Shown piece after piece: positions 30,834 through 43,336 of a stretch of DNA of 64,000 bases (position 1 is its first letter; each line of letters begins with the position of its first letter). The DNA is from Punica granatum. Lineage: Eukaryota; Streptophyta; Magnoliopsida; Myrtales; Lythraceae. The notes below the pieces were generated by a model. It was given only the letters and a program-made list of their open reading frames with translations, made no database searches and was not told the DNA's origin. The stretch spans positions 22,480,274-22,544,273 of the forward strand of contig NC_045129.1 in assembly GCF_007655135.1 (NCBI RefSeq), read 5' to 3'. A program made the translations under genes and the position numbers.

Positions 30834-33800
30834 TGTCAGCACCCCATTTTGGCTCACCATTCCAAACAACGATATCAGCAATGATCTAAGGCACAACTTG
30901 AGCAGAATACAGAAAATGGCTCGGTAGAGCAAGAAATCACTATTTATCCTCAAGTTGGCAAAATTGAGCAAATGACCTATGGATGTGACAGAAGGACTCC
31001 AGGGGTCATCAAAAGGCAACAGAGCGACCAGAGAGCTCAACAATGTCCAAAACCGGCATTTTCAGTATATCACACGGACGGTACTATTTTCCGATAGTTC
31101 GCTCGGTCGTCGGAAAATAGCCAATATTGGACTCCAAAAATCCACTTCAATGCTAAATAGATGAAAAGTGTTCCCAAAGGCATTTTGCAAATCATCTGCT
31201 CTATACAGAACAACTTTCTGTATACAGACAACTTTTCAGTGGAAGTCCAAAAATGCCGGTTTCCTGGAGAAAAGTTAATTCCAAATATCAGACACGGCCA
31301 TGCCCCACCAGCACACAGAGCATGAACAATGCTTCAGATTGTCTCTTGGAAGTCACACAGACACTTCAAATGACTTCCGAGCGGCAAAACAAGCACACCC
31401 TTCTTCAGAAGAGCATAGCCAGAGACTGGTCTGATGGAATTACGGCAAACGAAGTTCATACCGCATTGCCCTAAAAACTCTAGCGGACATTCGCAATTGG
31501 GCAAAACAGACAGCAAAATGCTTATCAGTTTCCCGAGTAACCTCCGAGGAGCGGAAATGGCCATTTTCAGTGGAAATGCATATCCGGAGGTTCTTTTCAT
31601 GGAAACTTGATGTCGAGTGTCTACCCTACATCATGTTAGCCTTCTCAAGGCTCAACGTGGAATCGTCGGAATAAACCACACGACTCATCTAGACCTCCCG
31701 AGCAATGCTTTAGAGGTCTCAGATACACTTTTCAAGTCCTTAGAGGTCTGATCCTGACAAAAAGAGATTACAGTAATCTCCGGAGTGCCCAAGCAACTCA
31801 AAAGTCATCCTGAGAAATCCAGTTTCGGCCTCCTAGGACGTCTCCGGTCCCACGTTAGCATTATCGGCTTAAGGGATGATTGTTCACGTTGTCTGACAAT
31901 TTATGTCAAAATGACCAACGTGAGATGCAGATACGAGATATGCTGTCAGAAGCGGACAACTTCGCCCTGGTCACTTACAATGAGCAAAACCGGCTTCCGA
32001 GCCTCACACACATCCAGGACATTTCTCCATGAAAAATGTCAATCTCGGGCTCATTAACTCCGTTTTCTCGCATATATCGACAATTCAACGTTCAATTGGA
32101 ACCACGAACTTCGAATGCGCAACCAATCGAGACCCGAGTCTTCTCCCGGTTTCTCCTCACGAGCCGTGGGACCCACGGGCTGCCCAAGGGCAACCGCCCT
32201 TTGCCCCAAAATTTTCGGCCTTTTCCTTTTCCTCTCTTGCCCTCACCTAGCCCAAAATATCTTTAGTCTTTCTAGTCAACACTCAAGCCATTAACTCCAT
32301 CTCCATTAATGCTTCTTGGCTCTTCCTCATCAAGATACATGGATGACATTCATCCTCACCTCCATTAGGGCAGCCGACTTTTGCTAATGAGGCCCTTAAC
32401 GGTGCTTTGTTTTGCTTAATTGCTCAGTAGCTTCACATATATATTGCATACTTGTCATTAAGTTAATCACTCATGAGGCACACATGATCTTTCTAGTTTC
32501 TCCCTCTAGAAAATGCTCTCAACTTCTTAGGAACCAGCAGCAAGCAAATCACTCCATGAAAACCGAAAACCAAGCCAAAAATCCTTAGAGTTTAGGTCGG
32601 AATCCATAGCGGGCACTATTCCGACTTATGTCCAAAATTCCTCAAACTTCATGGGCCACATGTTTTGGACCCAAGGATCCCAATTCTAAACTCAGTTTTT
32701 CAGTTTGAAGTCATTTGCTCATCGTTTTGGGTCGTTTTAGTCATTTCGGGTGAAATTCGAACTCTCGGGTGAACAATAACCCGTCACCAGCGTCACCGAG
32801 CACCCCAGCGTCCGTCATCGAGCACACCCGTGCCCGTCACCAGTGCTCGTCACCAGCGTCACTAGCACTCGTCACCCGTCACCAGCGCCACCAGCACCCG
32901 TCACCAGCGTCACCGAGCACACCAGCGTCCGTCATCGAGCACGCCCGCGCCCGTCACCAGTGCTCGTCACCAGCGTCACTAGCACTCGTCACCCGTCACG
33001 AGCACCCCAGCGTCCGTCATCGAGCATGCCCGGGCCCGTCACCAGTGCTCGTCACCAGTGCCACTAGCGCCCGTCACCCGTCACCAGCGCCACCAGCGCC
33101 CGTCACCAACGTCACCGAGTACCCCAGCGTCCGTCATCGAGCACGCCCGTGCCCGTCACCAGCTCCCGTCACCAGCGCCACCAGCGCCCGTCACCAGCAT
33201 CACCAGCGCCACCAGAGCCCGTCACCAGCGTCACCAGCGCCACCAGCGCCCGTCATCAGCGTCACCAGCGCCCGTCACCAGCGCCACCAGCGCCCGTCAC
33301 CAGCATCACCAGCACCTGTCACCGTGCCTGCCGTCACCCGTCATCGTGCTCGACGCCCGTCACCGTGCTTGACCGTGCTCGTGCATGCCCACCCTTGCAC
33401 CCGAATACTCTTTCAAGGGTTCCACCGAGTCACCCGACTCTCAAACACTTCCCCGACTCTTTCCTCGTATCCCGAGGCTAGGTAAAACATTCTCGACCTA
33501 GAGGAGTTAGGGCCTTTCATATTTTTGCATGGCTATGGAGTATTATGGTGTTTCATTCATGTTTAACTTGCAAGATTTAATTTTTATGCAATTTTATGTT
33601 ATATTATACATGTGCACTACCTTATGACTTGCTAGCATGTTGGAAAAAGGTTTGGATCGTCGTAAGGAAGACTATCCCGACCCGACTATGGCAAACTAAC
33701 TCTCGGCCAAGTCTCTAAAAGAGAGGGTGGAGACTTAAATTGCTCTTTTCGGGTTACGATCGGTTTCCTTAGCCGATCCAAGTTAGTTTCCGAGCTTGTT

Positions 33801-36191
33801 TTATTGTTATTGCATGCATGAAGCCGATGTTATTTTATCTATTCCCTAACTAACATGTTTGTGAATGTTTGTATGTTTAATTGAGTTAAGCAAATCATGA
33901 TAACACCGGCTCTTTTTTTGTTAACAAGAAGTGTTATTCATCATGGTTGATGTTTGAGCATGCGAAAAATAATTAAACCGCGACTAGGAAATCATTTGTG
34001 ACTCGAATGAAGCCATGAGAACTTTCGGCCACCTTTTATAAGATGAAGCCGAGGGCTTCTTGGCCTTCCTTGGGTCAAGAATGATTTCCTTATCTCGAGT
34101 TTAATTTGTTTATCGGATTGTGTGAATTTTTAACTTCAATGTCTTTACGATTCCTATGTTAAAGTATCGTTTAAAGACTCTTTTAAAAATAAATGTGCAT
34201 GGATTCATGTATCGAGGACTCATTCGGATCCATTCGGTTATAAGGATATTGTCAGTTATTCAACCGAATTATCCTTGATCATTATGGATTCATTTTGGTC
34301 GTCGAATCACGAATCGTTTTCTTAATTAATGCATTCGGCAATAACCTTAAGCATTAATTTTATGAATGGGTTAATCGGGACGTTCACACGGTTAATTCAT
34401 TCAATCTAAACAATTTTACACAAATTGGTCATTAACTGATAACTCGCGTCGATGAGTCGTCAAATGACGTTGGTGCCCTTTTTAAACTTATCAATTTCAA
34501 AACCCGAAACGCGCGGTCCAATGTAGCATGGACGTCTGAAAAGGGCTTTTGTGTCTCAACTTGAGTTTTTACCTGATTCCAGGTAGCTCAGGCCAGGATA
34601 CAGAAGATCTTTCTAGATCACTTCCGGGCAGATCGACCGGTTCTTTGGCTTTTTCGGGGTTCTTGCACAACCCTGGACGATCCAGGGAATTGGTCGACAC
34701 CGGCTATAGGCCGAGGTGGCCCGCACTGCGATGTTTCCCCTTTTCTGAAAACAATTTTCAAATGAAGGGCAAAATCGTCTTTTCACAATTCAGCGACACC
34801 CTTAGGGTTAGCATGACAGAAACACTACAGTACGGGATAAGAATGGGCTACCTGTTCAGGTGCAGGTTCATCTGCATAGCTTTTCTTATCTAACTGATGA
34901 GTTTCTGTCATCCTAACATAGACTCAGGTAACTAGAACAGTTATCTCTGTCAGAAAACATGCAAAATGCTGATTAACCTTTCACTCGACCTAACCAAACG
35001 CTAGATAATGGTTAGGAGGAATTCTAGATTCCAAATCTAGAGTCAAAACACGAGTTTGGCTAATTCAGTGGAAATTCAGTGTCACACTACAAAACAACTG
35101 TAAAAGCAATCCACACACATGAGATTTGACTCTCTTCGTCAAGTTCTCAAAACAAAGCCGAATGCTAAAACATTGGCACATGTTTGATTGTTTAGCATAT
35201 GGCATTTGCTTGCAAAAACACCCCTGAGTTAATAATCTGTTAATTCACGTAAACACGACAATAACAAACACTTTGTCTGTTATTAACATGTCGCGTGTTA
35301 TCTTTCCGCACCTGTTTGACATGCGGGTCGAGCTTGATCCCTAGGCGGAATAATATTAGGGTTCAACGCCCTAATCATCGATCATAGGGTCCAACACCCT
35401 AATCAACACTCACAGGGTCCAACGCTCTATTCAGTGAGAGCGTGCATTGAATTTCAGTTCTCAGGTCTTTTCCCTAAACTCACGGTGAGTTAGAGTGGAA
35501 TAATAACCGAACACGAAACGACCGGAATTCGACCCTTTTGTAATTTGTATTTATTGTTTTCGAGAGCATTGTAAGGATTTTATTTTGTACATTTATTCTG
35601 TAAGAATTCCAGTCGGTGAGCGAACGGTCCGAGAGTCGAATTAATCGAATCGGTCTTATGCTTGCCCAGATACAAGTAAATCCAAGAACTCGTGGTTCTG
35701 GTTCGCGCAGGGATTCAACCTCCATGGTTCGATGAACTGTAACGCAAGATTGTGAACCAACTCCCCGACATACGGGCTTACTTCTCTCTCGGCATCTCAA
35801 CCGACATCGTTTAGTTCACCGAATCTCCGGTGTCAAAACGTGCCAACCGTGTGCAGCTTAATTCATGTGGTAAATAATAAAACATGCAAGCCTAGCAAAC
35901 CAGAGTACCGAAAGGGCGTGCGGGATATAGGCCCGCACGTAACATGAACCCCCGAACACGGGCTTTCCGGTTCCGCACAGACCAATGCCTTAAACAACAA
36001 ACTAGGTGTTCCATACCCCTAGACCCGGGTAACTTATCCGCCCTCGACCTTCGGGTCGTAAAATGACAAGTGGCGACTCCTTCTCTCACGCGTGTCCGTC
36101 ACACGTCCCCACGGGAAGGTGGACACCCCCAAGCCGCGCGATCCAAAAGCGCGTAATGCGGGCCCCGACGAGAGTCCACATTCGAGTCCGT

Positions 36192-36194
<3 letters not shown>
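30834..36194 (+). mobile_element. Element I: 5.4-kb probable solo LTR, possibly Ogre/Tat-like
   Basis: TGTCAGCACC to GTCCGTACA, inserted into the AT microsatellite of the H LTR. ATATA flanks both sides, but in an AT run that is weak evidence. No Gag or pol motif appears in any frame over 5,361 bp, and the ends are TGT/ACA, which fits one long LTR. The right end has GTGGCGACTCC near 36071, a string also common near the LTR/PBS of Tat/Ogre elements. It holds a GC-rich minisatellite (32776-33375) and three short tandem repeats near 35350-35435. Orientation is not certain. Confidence 0.6.
32776..33375. repeat. GC-rich minisatellite with higher-order period
   Basis: Built from CCCGTCACCAGCG-like 12-15-bp words. 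A longer unit of roughly 90-125 bp, marked by CCGTCATCGAGCA (near 32812, 32930, 33014 and 33133), repeats about four times. All three plus frames stay open for 100-240 codons simply because stops are rare in this sequence. The Pro/Ser/His-rich translation is not a supported gene. Confidence 0.88.
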
Positions 36195-36222
<28 letters not shown>

Positions 36223-38207
36223 GTATATTCTATGAGTTTGAAACTAATCAAACTAACGAGAACAATAAAATTTAGACTTGTCCATCTTTGATCTGTATGA
36301 GCACATCTTTGACTCGATCCTCCACATGTTGAACCTACAACAAGGTTGTGTTCTCAAAAATGAGCATAGACTTTTGATAACAGAAAAAAAAAAACCAAAA
36401 GACACCCAGCATGACGCTATTGCTTCATCACATAACATCCTTAAACATTTTTATTTCATTGCATCCCGGACACTATACTGAAGATTTTAAATTTATTATA
36501 ACAAATGCTGACCTCAAGCACATTATGAGGGCCCGAAACTCTGAATGCATAAGAACTAATATAACAAATTACAAAAGGAGAAGTTAGAATTTATTTTGGC
36601 ACCTTTTCTTTGTGGTATTTTTTTTGTAAATTAGGTAATGTTGATAGGAGAAACATCAAGGAAGAATTATTGTATTGTATTGATTTTATGAGAGTCCCTC
36701 CTTCGACTTGTTTTACTTTGCTTGAGGATGAATTCTACGAATTTCATTTTCAGCCTTTTGACTAACCAGGAGACAAGTAAACATCTTTGAAAGACTGATT
36801 TTTGTTGGATTTCGAAATATTGGCGAGATATTTTAGTTGGGGTAAATTTATTAGAATTTCAACACAGTAAATTATGCAATAAGGTTAGTTATTGTTAAGA
36901 AAAAGCTAGCTATTGCTCCAGGATTATTTTTAGCTAGAATAGCTTAGTTATTCAATATACATGACAGTTGAAGCTAGTGAGGTCCCCGAGTCTTAGGGGC
37001 AGTTAAGTCTGAATGAAATACTCCCTTTCGAGGTTAAATGCGATATTAATAGTCAAAAGAAATATATGGAGAAAATGAGTATATTTTATAACTGTTCCTT
37101 GCTATGCTTGTGACTTGTAGGAGCTAAAGAGACAAAAACTTTGTGTCCTGAAAGGTCGGATTCATTAAATAATTTGTGTCTATGTATGTTATGTGAATAT
37201 TCTAGTCTTTTGTGAAATGATGCGTTTTAATTATATAAATTGTTAAGATGAATATTGTGATAGTTAGGGAATTGGTCGTGCTATGTTCCGTGATGGAATT
37301 TGAGAGGTATTGTCTTGTATGTTTCACTTTGATTTGAAATAACGCGGTGTGATTGTGTTTACTGGTTGTGTATGAGATATGTGATGGTAATGTGCTGCCA
37401 TTGTGATGTGATTGGGATTATGCTTGGGTATAATGATGTATGACGTGAGATGGTATGGTTACAAATGATCATGATTGTGATTGTGGTTTGACTATAGCCA
37501 TGGGACCGCTGGACCCGGCAGATTACAAAATGGGCCAGATCGGCCGCTGGACCCAACGGAATACAAATAGGGCCTGATCGGCCGCTGGACCTGGCGGAAT
37601 ATAAATAAGGGCATGATCCGTCGCTGGACCCGGCGGAATAGAAAAAGGGGCTTGATCGGCCGCTAAGACCCGGCAGAATACAAATTGAGGTCAACTCTTA
37701 CCGCCATAGGTTAATAGGCGGCCCCCGCTTATGAGATATGAATATTGGGAGTTGAGGATGATATGAATGAGATGTGCAGGGTCACGGTACTGTCACAACT
37801 CTGTTACGAGGAAATGCAACCCTATGGCTATATTGATTTGGTTGTGCTGTATATTGTTTGTTTGGTTGGATTGCTGTAAATGTAATGATTGTTATGATTG
37901 TCTGAATTATTATGTGGAAGCCGTGTTGTTGCTAATTTGATTTAGTTGGCGGACTAGGTAGGAACCTTGGTTATTTGATAGATATCATTCTTGTATAGAA
38001 TGGACTTTAGAATGTTACGACCTGAAGATTTTGTTTAGTCGTATCACTGATGTGAGAGCGAAAAAGAAATCTTAGGAAAAGTGTATAGACCTATTAGAGT
38101 TGATGGATTGGTTATGTACATTGGAAATTTATGAGAAGTAAGTTTTTATGTGATAATGGATTCGATGAAATTTAGGAAAAATTCTATCGAAATTTCGGGT
38201 CGTGACA
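36195..38207 (+). repeat. H LTR copy 2, third segment
   Basis: Resumes the H LTR within the AT run and ends CGTGACA at 38207. The hairpin minisatellite is at 37505-37683. Compared with copy 1 it lacks about 350 bp between GATTTAGTT and GGCGGACTAGG (joint near 37947). Confidence 0.88.
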
Positions 38208-38211
38208 ATTT

Positions 38212-38223
38212 TGGTATCAGAGC
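38212..38223 (+). promoter_or_regulatory. H primer binding site, copy 2
   Basis: TGGTATCAGAGC, 4 nt after the second H LTR. Confidence 0.9.
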
Positions 38224-39876
38224 ATAGGCTAGGAGATCCTGTAGACTTAAGTTGAAGCTTGATCCCCGAGTAATTTTTGGATAATCGTGGTGATTTTGCT
38301 AGGATTTCTTGAATTCTATGATGGTTAATTAAGTTGTTTATGCTTTGAATTTGTTTGTAAATAAGCACGGGCTTACGTCTGCTTGTTGAAATTTACATTT
38401 GCATTGCACAATGGGAAAATTGATACCAAGCAGCTAAGGATTGAAATTATCATTAAATAATGGGTAAATTACAAAAAAAACTCAAGTTTTGTAAAATGTC
38501 TCAATTTTGTCCTAAATTTTGTTTTGTAACAAAAAAAACCATAAGTATTCTAAAGTAACGTGTGACCTACGTGGACTGTTAAAGGAACCCACTAGCCTAC
38601 GTGTCACCTACGTGGACTGTTAAAGGGACCCACCATCAGCAGCAAAAATTGACGGAAGTTATAACGGAGGTCATTTTTGAGACATTTTAGAAAACTTATG
38701 GTTTTTTTTGTTACAAAACAAAATTTAGGACAAAACTGAGACATTTTACAAAACTTGGGTTTTTTTTGTAATTTTCCCTTAAATAATTAGGTTTTCATAT
38801 CAAGTTTTACAGAAGTGCTTGCAATTTTTGAGCATATATATTTTTTGATTTAGTTTGTCCGAATATCATTTGGATCTCTGATTGAATTCAATATATGTTG
38901 TCATGTTTGTAATATGCTTTTTCCTTGGCAGTTAATATGATTTTCTTGTTTAGTTGTTATGTCAATTATTCGATTAGTTTTGATCTTAATTGCTCGATTT
39001 AATTATGATTAATTTTTTAATATTCTATTGACATATTAGCAAGATTTTCCAAAGGTCGATGTTTACAAATTTCTTTGTGCTTGGTTAAAGAAAAAGCTTA
39101 GGACTTAAGTACACTTTTCGAAATCTATACATAATTATTATAATGCTATTAAGATTTGAGTAAAGGGAAGCACCTCAGGTTCCCCATTGGTTAAGTTCCA
39201 CTTTAAATCAGCGTCATGATCAGTTATTCCTCAAGCTCCAAATGAGTATTCAATTCAGTTAAGTATCAGAGTCAAGATATATCTCAGCTATACATATAGG
39301 ATTTCACAGGGATTCTTTATAGATCAGGTTCAGAGGTATTCTTTCAAGAAGTTCTTGCAACTTTTGACCATGTATGTCATATTTCCTTCATTGGGATATT
39401 TCCTGGAGTATCAACTATTCAATGTTGTCAGCCATCCACCGTTATCCGGTTCTAGCAAATGGTGATTCCACATTATTTTCATTTTTATATATGCTATCAG
39501 TCAGGGTTGATGTTGTCGCGAGAATGATTTGACAAGATAGAGAGAATTGTTGTTCTGCTTATTCAACTAGATCTCATTTGGTTTCCTCATTGATCTTGGG
39601 ATTCTATTATTGCTTAAGTAATATTTTTAGTCTGGCATCATCGTATGATTCAGCAGGGTTTCTGGTATTCTAAATCATATCTATCGGCGACCTTCCTTGG
39701 CATGGATAATTATTCAATTGGAAAAGCTATTAGATTTAGAGAAGCCAATTCTACCATCAGCCGGGACATATACAAATATTTGATTACTCAAGACAGATTT
39801 GGGGTTTATTTCAGTTTATATATCCCAGCGACATGGAAGGAATTCTATTGATTAGGTTTTGGACAGAGTTTTCGGT
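38224..39876 (+). other. H internal region, second copy
   Basis: Aligns with 21571-22900 but carries a MITE at 38462-38778. It is joined at GTTTTCGGTA/TATCTATG (39876/39877) to the middle of another H LTR, so the decayed pol end and the first part of that LTR are missing. The 68-codon frame at 39645-39851 matches the one at 22668. No intact gene. Confidence 0.7.
38462..38778. mobile_element. MITE with about 84-bp inverted repeats and 9-bp TSD (Mutator-like)
   Basis: 317-bp insertion absent from the two other H internal copies (empty site near 21807 and 41500). Ends GGGTAAATTAC and GTAATTTTCCC. The arms match over about 84 bp with about three mismatches. The direct repeat TTAAATAAT flanks it (38453-38461 and 38779-38787). 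A 9-bp TSD and GGG/CCC ends fit Mutator-like MITEs. The centre has two copies of CCTACGTGGACTGTTAAAGG. It has no coding capacity. Confidence 0.93.
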
Positions 39877-41245
39877 ATATCTATGTATGTTATGTGAATA
39901 TTCTAGTCTTTTGTGAAATGATGCGTTTTAATTATATAAATTGTTAAGATGAATATTGTGATAGTTAGGGAATTGGTCGTGCTATGTTCCGTGATGGAAT
40001 TTGAGAGGTATTGTCTTGTATGTTTCACTTTGATTTGAAATAACGCGGTGTGATTGTGTTTACTGGTTGTGTATGAGATATGTGATGGTAATGTGCTGCC
40101 ATTGTGATGTGATTGGGATTATGCTGGGGTATAATGATGTATGACGTGAGATGGTATGGTTACAAATGATCATGACTGTGATTGTGGTTTGACTATAGCC
40201 ATGGGACCGCTGTACCCGGCAGATTGCAAAATGGGCCAGATCGGCCGCTGGACCCAGCGGAATACAAATAGGGCATGATCGGCCGCTGGACCTGGCGGAA
40301 TATAAATAAGGGCATGATCGGTCGTTGGACCCGGCGGAATAGAAAAAGGGGCTTGATCGGCCGCTAAGACCCGACGGAATACAAATTGAGGTCGACTCTT
40401 ACCGCCATAGGTTAATAGGCGGCCCCCGCTTATGAGATATGAATATTGGGAGTTGAGGATGATATGAATGAGATGTGCGGGGTCACGGTACCGTCACAAC
40501 TCTGTTACGAGGAAATGCAACCCTATGGCTATATTGATTTGGTTGTGTTGTATATTGTTTGTTTGGTTGGATTGCTGTAAATGTGATGATTGTTATGATT
40601 GTCTGAATTATTATGTGGAAGCCGTGTTGTTGCTAATTTGATTTAGTTAGGCTATGAGTGCAAGATGATGTTGGGTTAAATGTTAATTCTAATAATAGTT
40701 TTATATGGTTATAAGGGCAAATTGATTGTTGATGAATGAACTTAGTAATCATTTGTACGTATTGTCTAATATGTCGTGTTGGTGAATTAATTGATAGACT
40801 TGGTTATGCTACTATTATCTATATGAATATTTGGTTGTCTAAAATATATTTATCACTTAATATTATTCATTTTGCTTTGGAATTTAGTGCTCACTGAGAT
40901 GCAGCTCACACCCTGCATACATTTTTCCAGATAAGCTTCCGATTGCGCGGAGAAACCACTTTTTGATATCGGGGATCAGCTTGGTGGACTAGGTAGGAAC
41001 CTTGGTTATTTGATAGATATCATTCTTGTATAGAATGGACTTTAGAATGTTACGACCTGAAGATTTTGTTTAGTCGTATCACTGATGTGAGAGCGAAAAA
41101 GAAATCTCAGGAAAAGTGTATAGACCTATTAGAGTTGATGGATTGGTTATGTACATTGGAAATTTATGAGAAGTAAGTTTTTATGTGATAATGGATTCGA
41201 TGAAATTTAGGAAAAATTCTATTTTCGAAATTTCGGGTCGTGACA
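39877..41245 (+). repeat. H LTR copy 3 (3' part)
   Basis: Begins mid-LTR at TATCTATGTATG, matching about 20189 onward. Contains the hairpin minisatellite at 40206-40386 and ends CGTGACA at 41245. It has the about 350-bp segment missing from copy 2. Confidence 0.88.
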
Positions 41246-41249
41246 ATTT

Positions 41250-41261
41250 TGGTATCAGAGC
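41250..41261 (+). promoter_or_regulatory. H primer binding site, copy 3
   Basis: TGGTATCAGAGC, 4 nt after the third H LTR. Confidence 0.9.
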
Positions 41262-41976
41262 ATAGGTTAGGAGATCCTGTAGACTTAAGTTGAAGCTTGA
41301 TCCTCGAGTAATTTTTGGATAATTGTGGTGATTTTGCTAGGATTTCTTGAATTCTATGATGATTAATTAAGTTGTTTATGCTTTGAATTTGTTTGTAAAT
41401 AAGCACGGGCTTACGTCTGCTTGTTGAAATTTACATTTGCATTGCACAATGGGAAAATTGATACTAAGCAGCTAAGTATTGAAATTATCATTAAATAATT
41501 AGGTTTTTCATATCAAGTTTTACAGAAGTGCTTGCAATTTTTGAGCATATATATTTTTTGATTTAGTTTGTCCGAATATCATTTGGATCTCTGATTGATT
41601 TCAATATATGTTGTCATGTTTGTAATATGCTTTTTCCTTGGCAGTTAATTGTGATTTTCTTGTTTAGTTGTTATGTCAGTTATTCGATTAGTTTTGATCT
41701 TAATTGCTCGATTTAATTATGATTAATTTTTTAATATTCTATTGACATATTAGCAAGATTTTCCAAAGGTTTATGTTTACAAATTTCTTTGTGCTTGGTT
41801 AAAGAAAAAGCTTGGGACTTAAGCACACTTTTCGAAATCTATACATAATTAAGCACCTCAGGTTCCCCATTGGTTAAGTTCCACTTTAAATCAGCGTCAT
41901 GATCAGTTATTCCTCAAGCTCCAAATGAGTATTGAATTCAGTTAAGTATCAGAGTCAAGATATATCTCAGCTATAC
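41262..41976 (+). other. H internal region, third copy (cut by A3)
   Basis: Aligns with the start of the other two internal segments, with a short deletion near 41850, and breaks at CAGCTATACAT where A3 protease sequence starts. No gene. Confidence 0.75.
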
Positions 41977-42726
41977 ATCACACAACACTTTATCTTCGTA
42001 TTTACCGATTCAAAATGCAACTAACACCTGCTTGTCCACCCTTATCTCACCACTATCATTTAACCATTGCAATTTGTATGGCTTGGGGTGCTTCAGCATG
42101 GGTAGTCCCAATTTTTCCACAATTGTTATGCTTGCGACATTAGTACAACTACCATCATCAATAATCACACTACATACCTTGTCTTTGATGTAGCACCTAG
42201 TGTGAAAGATGTTCTCCCGTTGCATTTCTTCAACACCTTTTATTTGCAAGCTCAATGCTCTTCTTGCCACCAATGTTAATGCATCTGGAGCTAAATATTC
42301 CTCCTCGGGAACGTCCTCCAATGGGGGCATGTCATCGGGATCACTCTTTCTTTGGAACGATGGGAATTTCATCTTAATACTACCCAAGTTATTGTCTTCC
42401 CGATTCCTATCTTCTCTAAACCGCCCTCCATGTTTCATATTACTAACAACTGAATCTCGATCATCTTCATCAAAACCAGCCCCATAATTCTCTTCATCTT
42501 CAACCCTTATTTCCCTCAGTTGAACTCTTTTCTTCCAACGTGCATTAGGAGCGTTCTGTGGCTGCTCCACACGTTTATTCTCTATCAGATCTATCCGTTC
42601 ATGAAACTACTCAAACTCCAACCTCATCACACGCCTCATCTCACTCATCATGGCCTCTATAAGTATTTTCGAGTCAGCCAATTACGTAGCACCTTCGGGA
42701 ATACTCTTAGCACTGTTGTGAGACAT
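41977..42726 (-). pseudogene. A3 Gag-protease fusion with internal deletion
   Basis: Minus-strand frame from the ATG at 42726. The N-terminal Gag (two stops early, at about 42684 and 42606) runs to SFQRKSDP and jumps directly to DDMPPLEDVPEEEYLAPD, the acidic linker before the protease. The Gag core and CCHC knuckle are therefore lost by the same in-frame deletion seen in A4. Protease IIDDGSCTNVAS is present and the fragment ends at KQVLVAF where H sequence takes over. The shared changes KFPSFQRKSDPDD show A3 and A4 descend from one deleted parent. Confidence 0.92.
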
Positions 42727-43322
42727 GATTGCTGCAAAATAAAGTTAGAAAAAATGGACCTCACAATTCTCTCCCTTACGTGTTTACACTCAAGAATGTG
42801 AATCACTCTACACTCGTGTTTTCACTCAACAAAATATGTGGCTTTTAACTCTCTAATGTTCTCACTGCTCTTGCCTTTTTCCACTCGACAATTCTTTTTC
42901 AGTTCTTTTGGAACTAAACAAATAACTCCAAATTTTCCAGCAACAATTCACCAAGAACTCATCAAGGAAAATTAATGTTCAAAGGAAATTTCAGGAAGAA
43001 AAGAAGCAAGAGAAAAGGCAACCAGAATGAAGTATATCAGAATGTTATATGAAATTCTGGAATCAGAATCAATGTAGATCACAAAGAAAGGGAAATAACA
43101 ACTTTAGAATGGTCTGATGTACAAAATTTGGATCAAATTGACAACGATGTCTTCTTTCTTTTCTTTCGATCTTTTTTTTTCAGCTCTGTATTTTTTTGGC
43201 TGAATTTATTTTTTTTCAGCTCTTTTTTTTTTACTAATAATCCACAAAGAACAAACTCGATGAAGCGAAACTCAGCAAATTGAAACAAAAAAGGATAGGA
43301 TAAACCCGATTTGGAGCCTGAT
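42727..43322 (-). other. A3 untranslated leader
   Basis: Very close to the A4 leader (53581-54180) and distinct from A1 and A2 in the middle part, which defines a second A sublineage. The leader block shared with B, C and G lies at about 42745-42885. Low-complexity T/A tract near the PBS. Confidence 0.82.
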
Positions 43323-43334
43323 GCTCTGATACCA
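43323..43334 (-). promoter_or_regulatory. A3 primer binding site (tRNA-iMet)
   Basis: Minus strand TGGTATCAGAGC, 2 nt inside the LTR. Confidence 0.92.
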
Positions 43335-43336
43335 AA

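Noticed and set aside
32769..33485. 238-codon Pro/Ser/His-rich open frame
   Set aside because: Lies in a GC-rich minisatellite where three frames are open for lack of stop triplets; no start context, domain or non-repetitive part.
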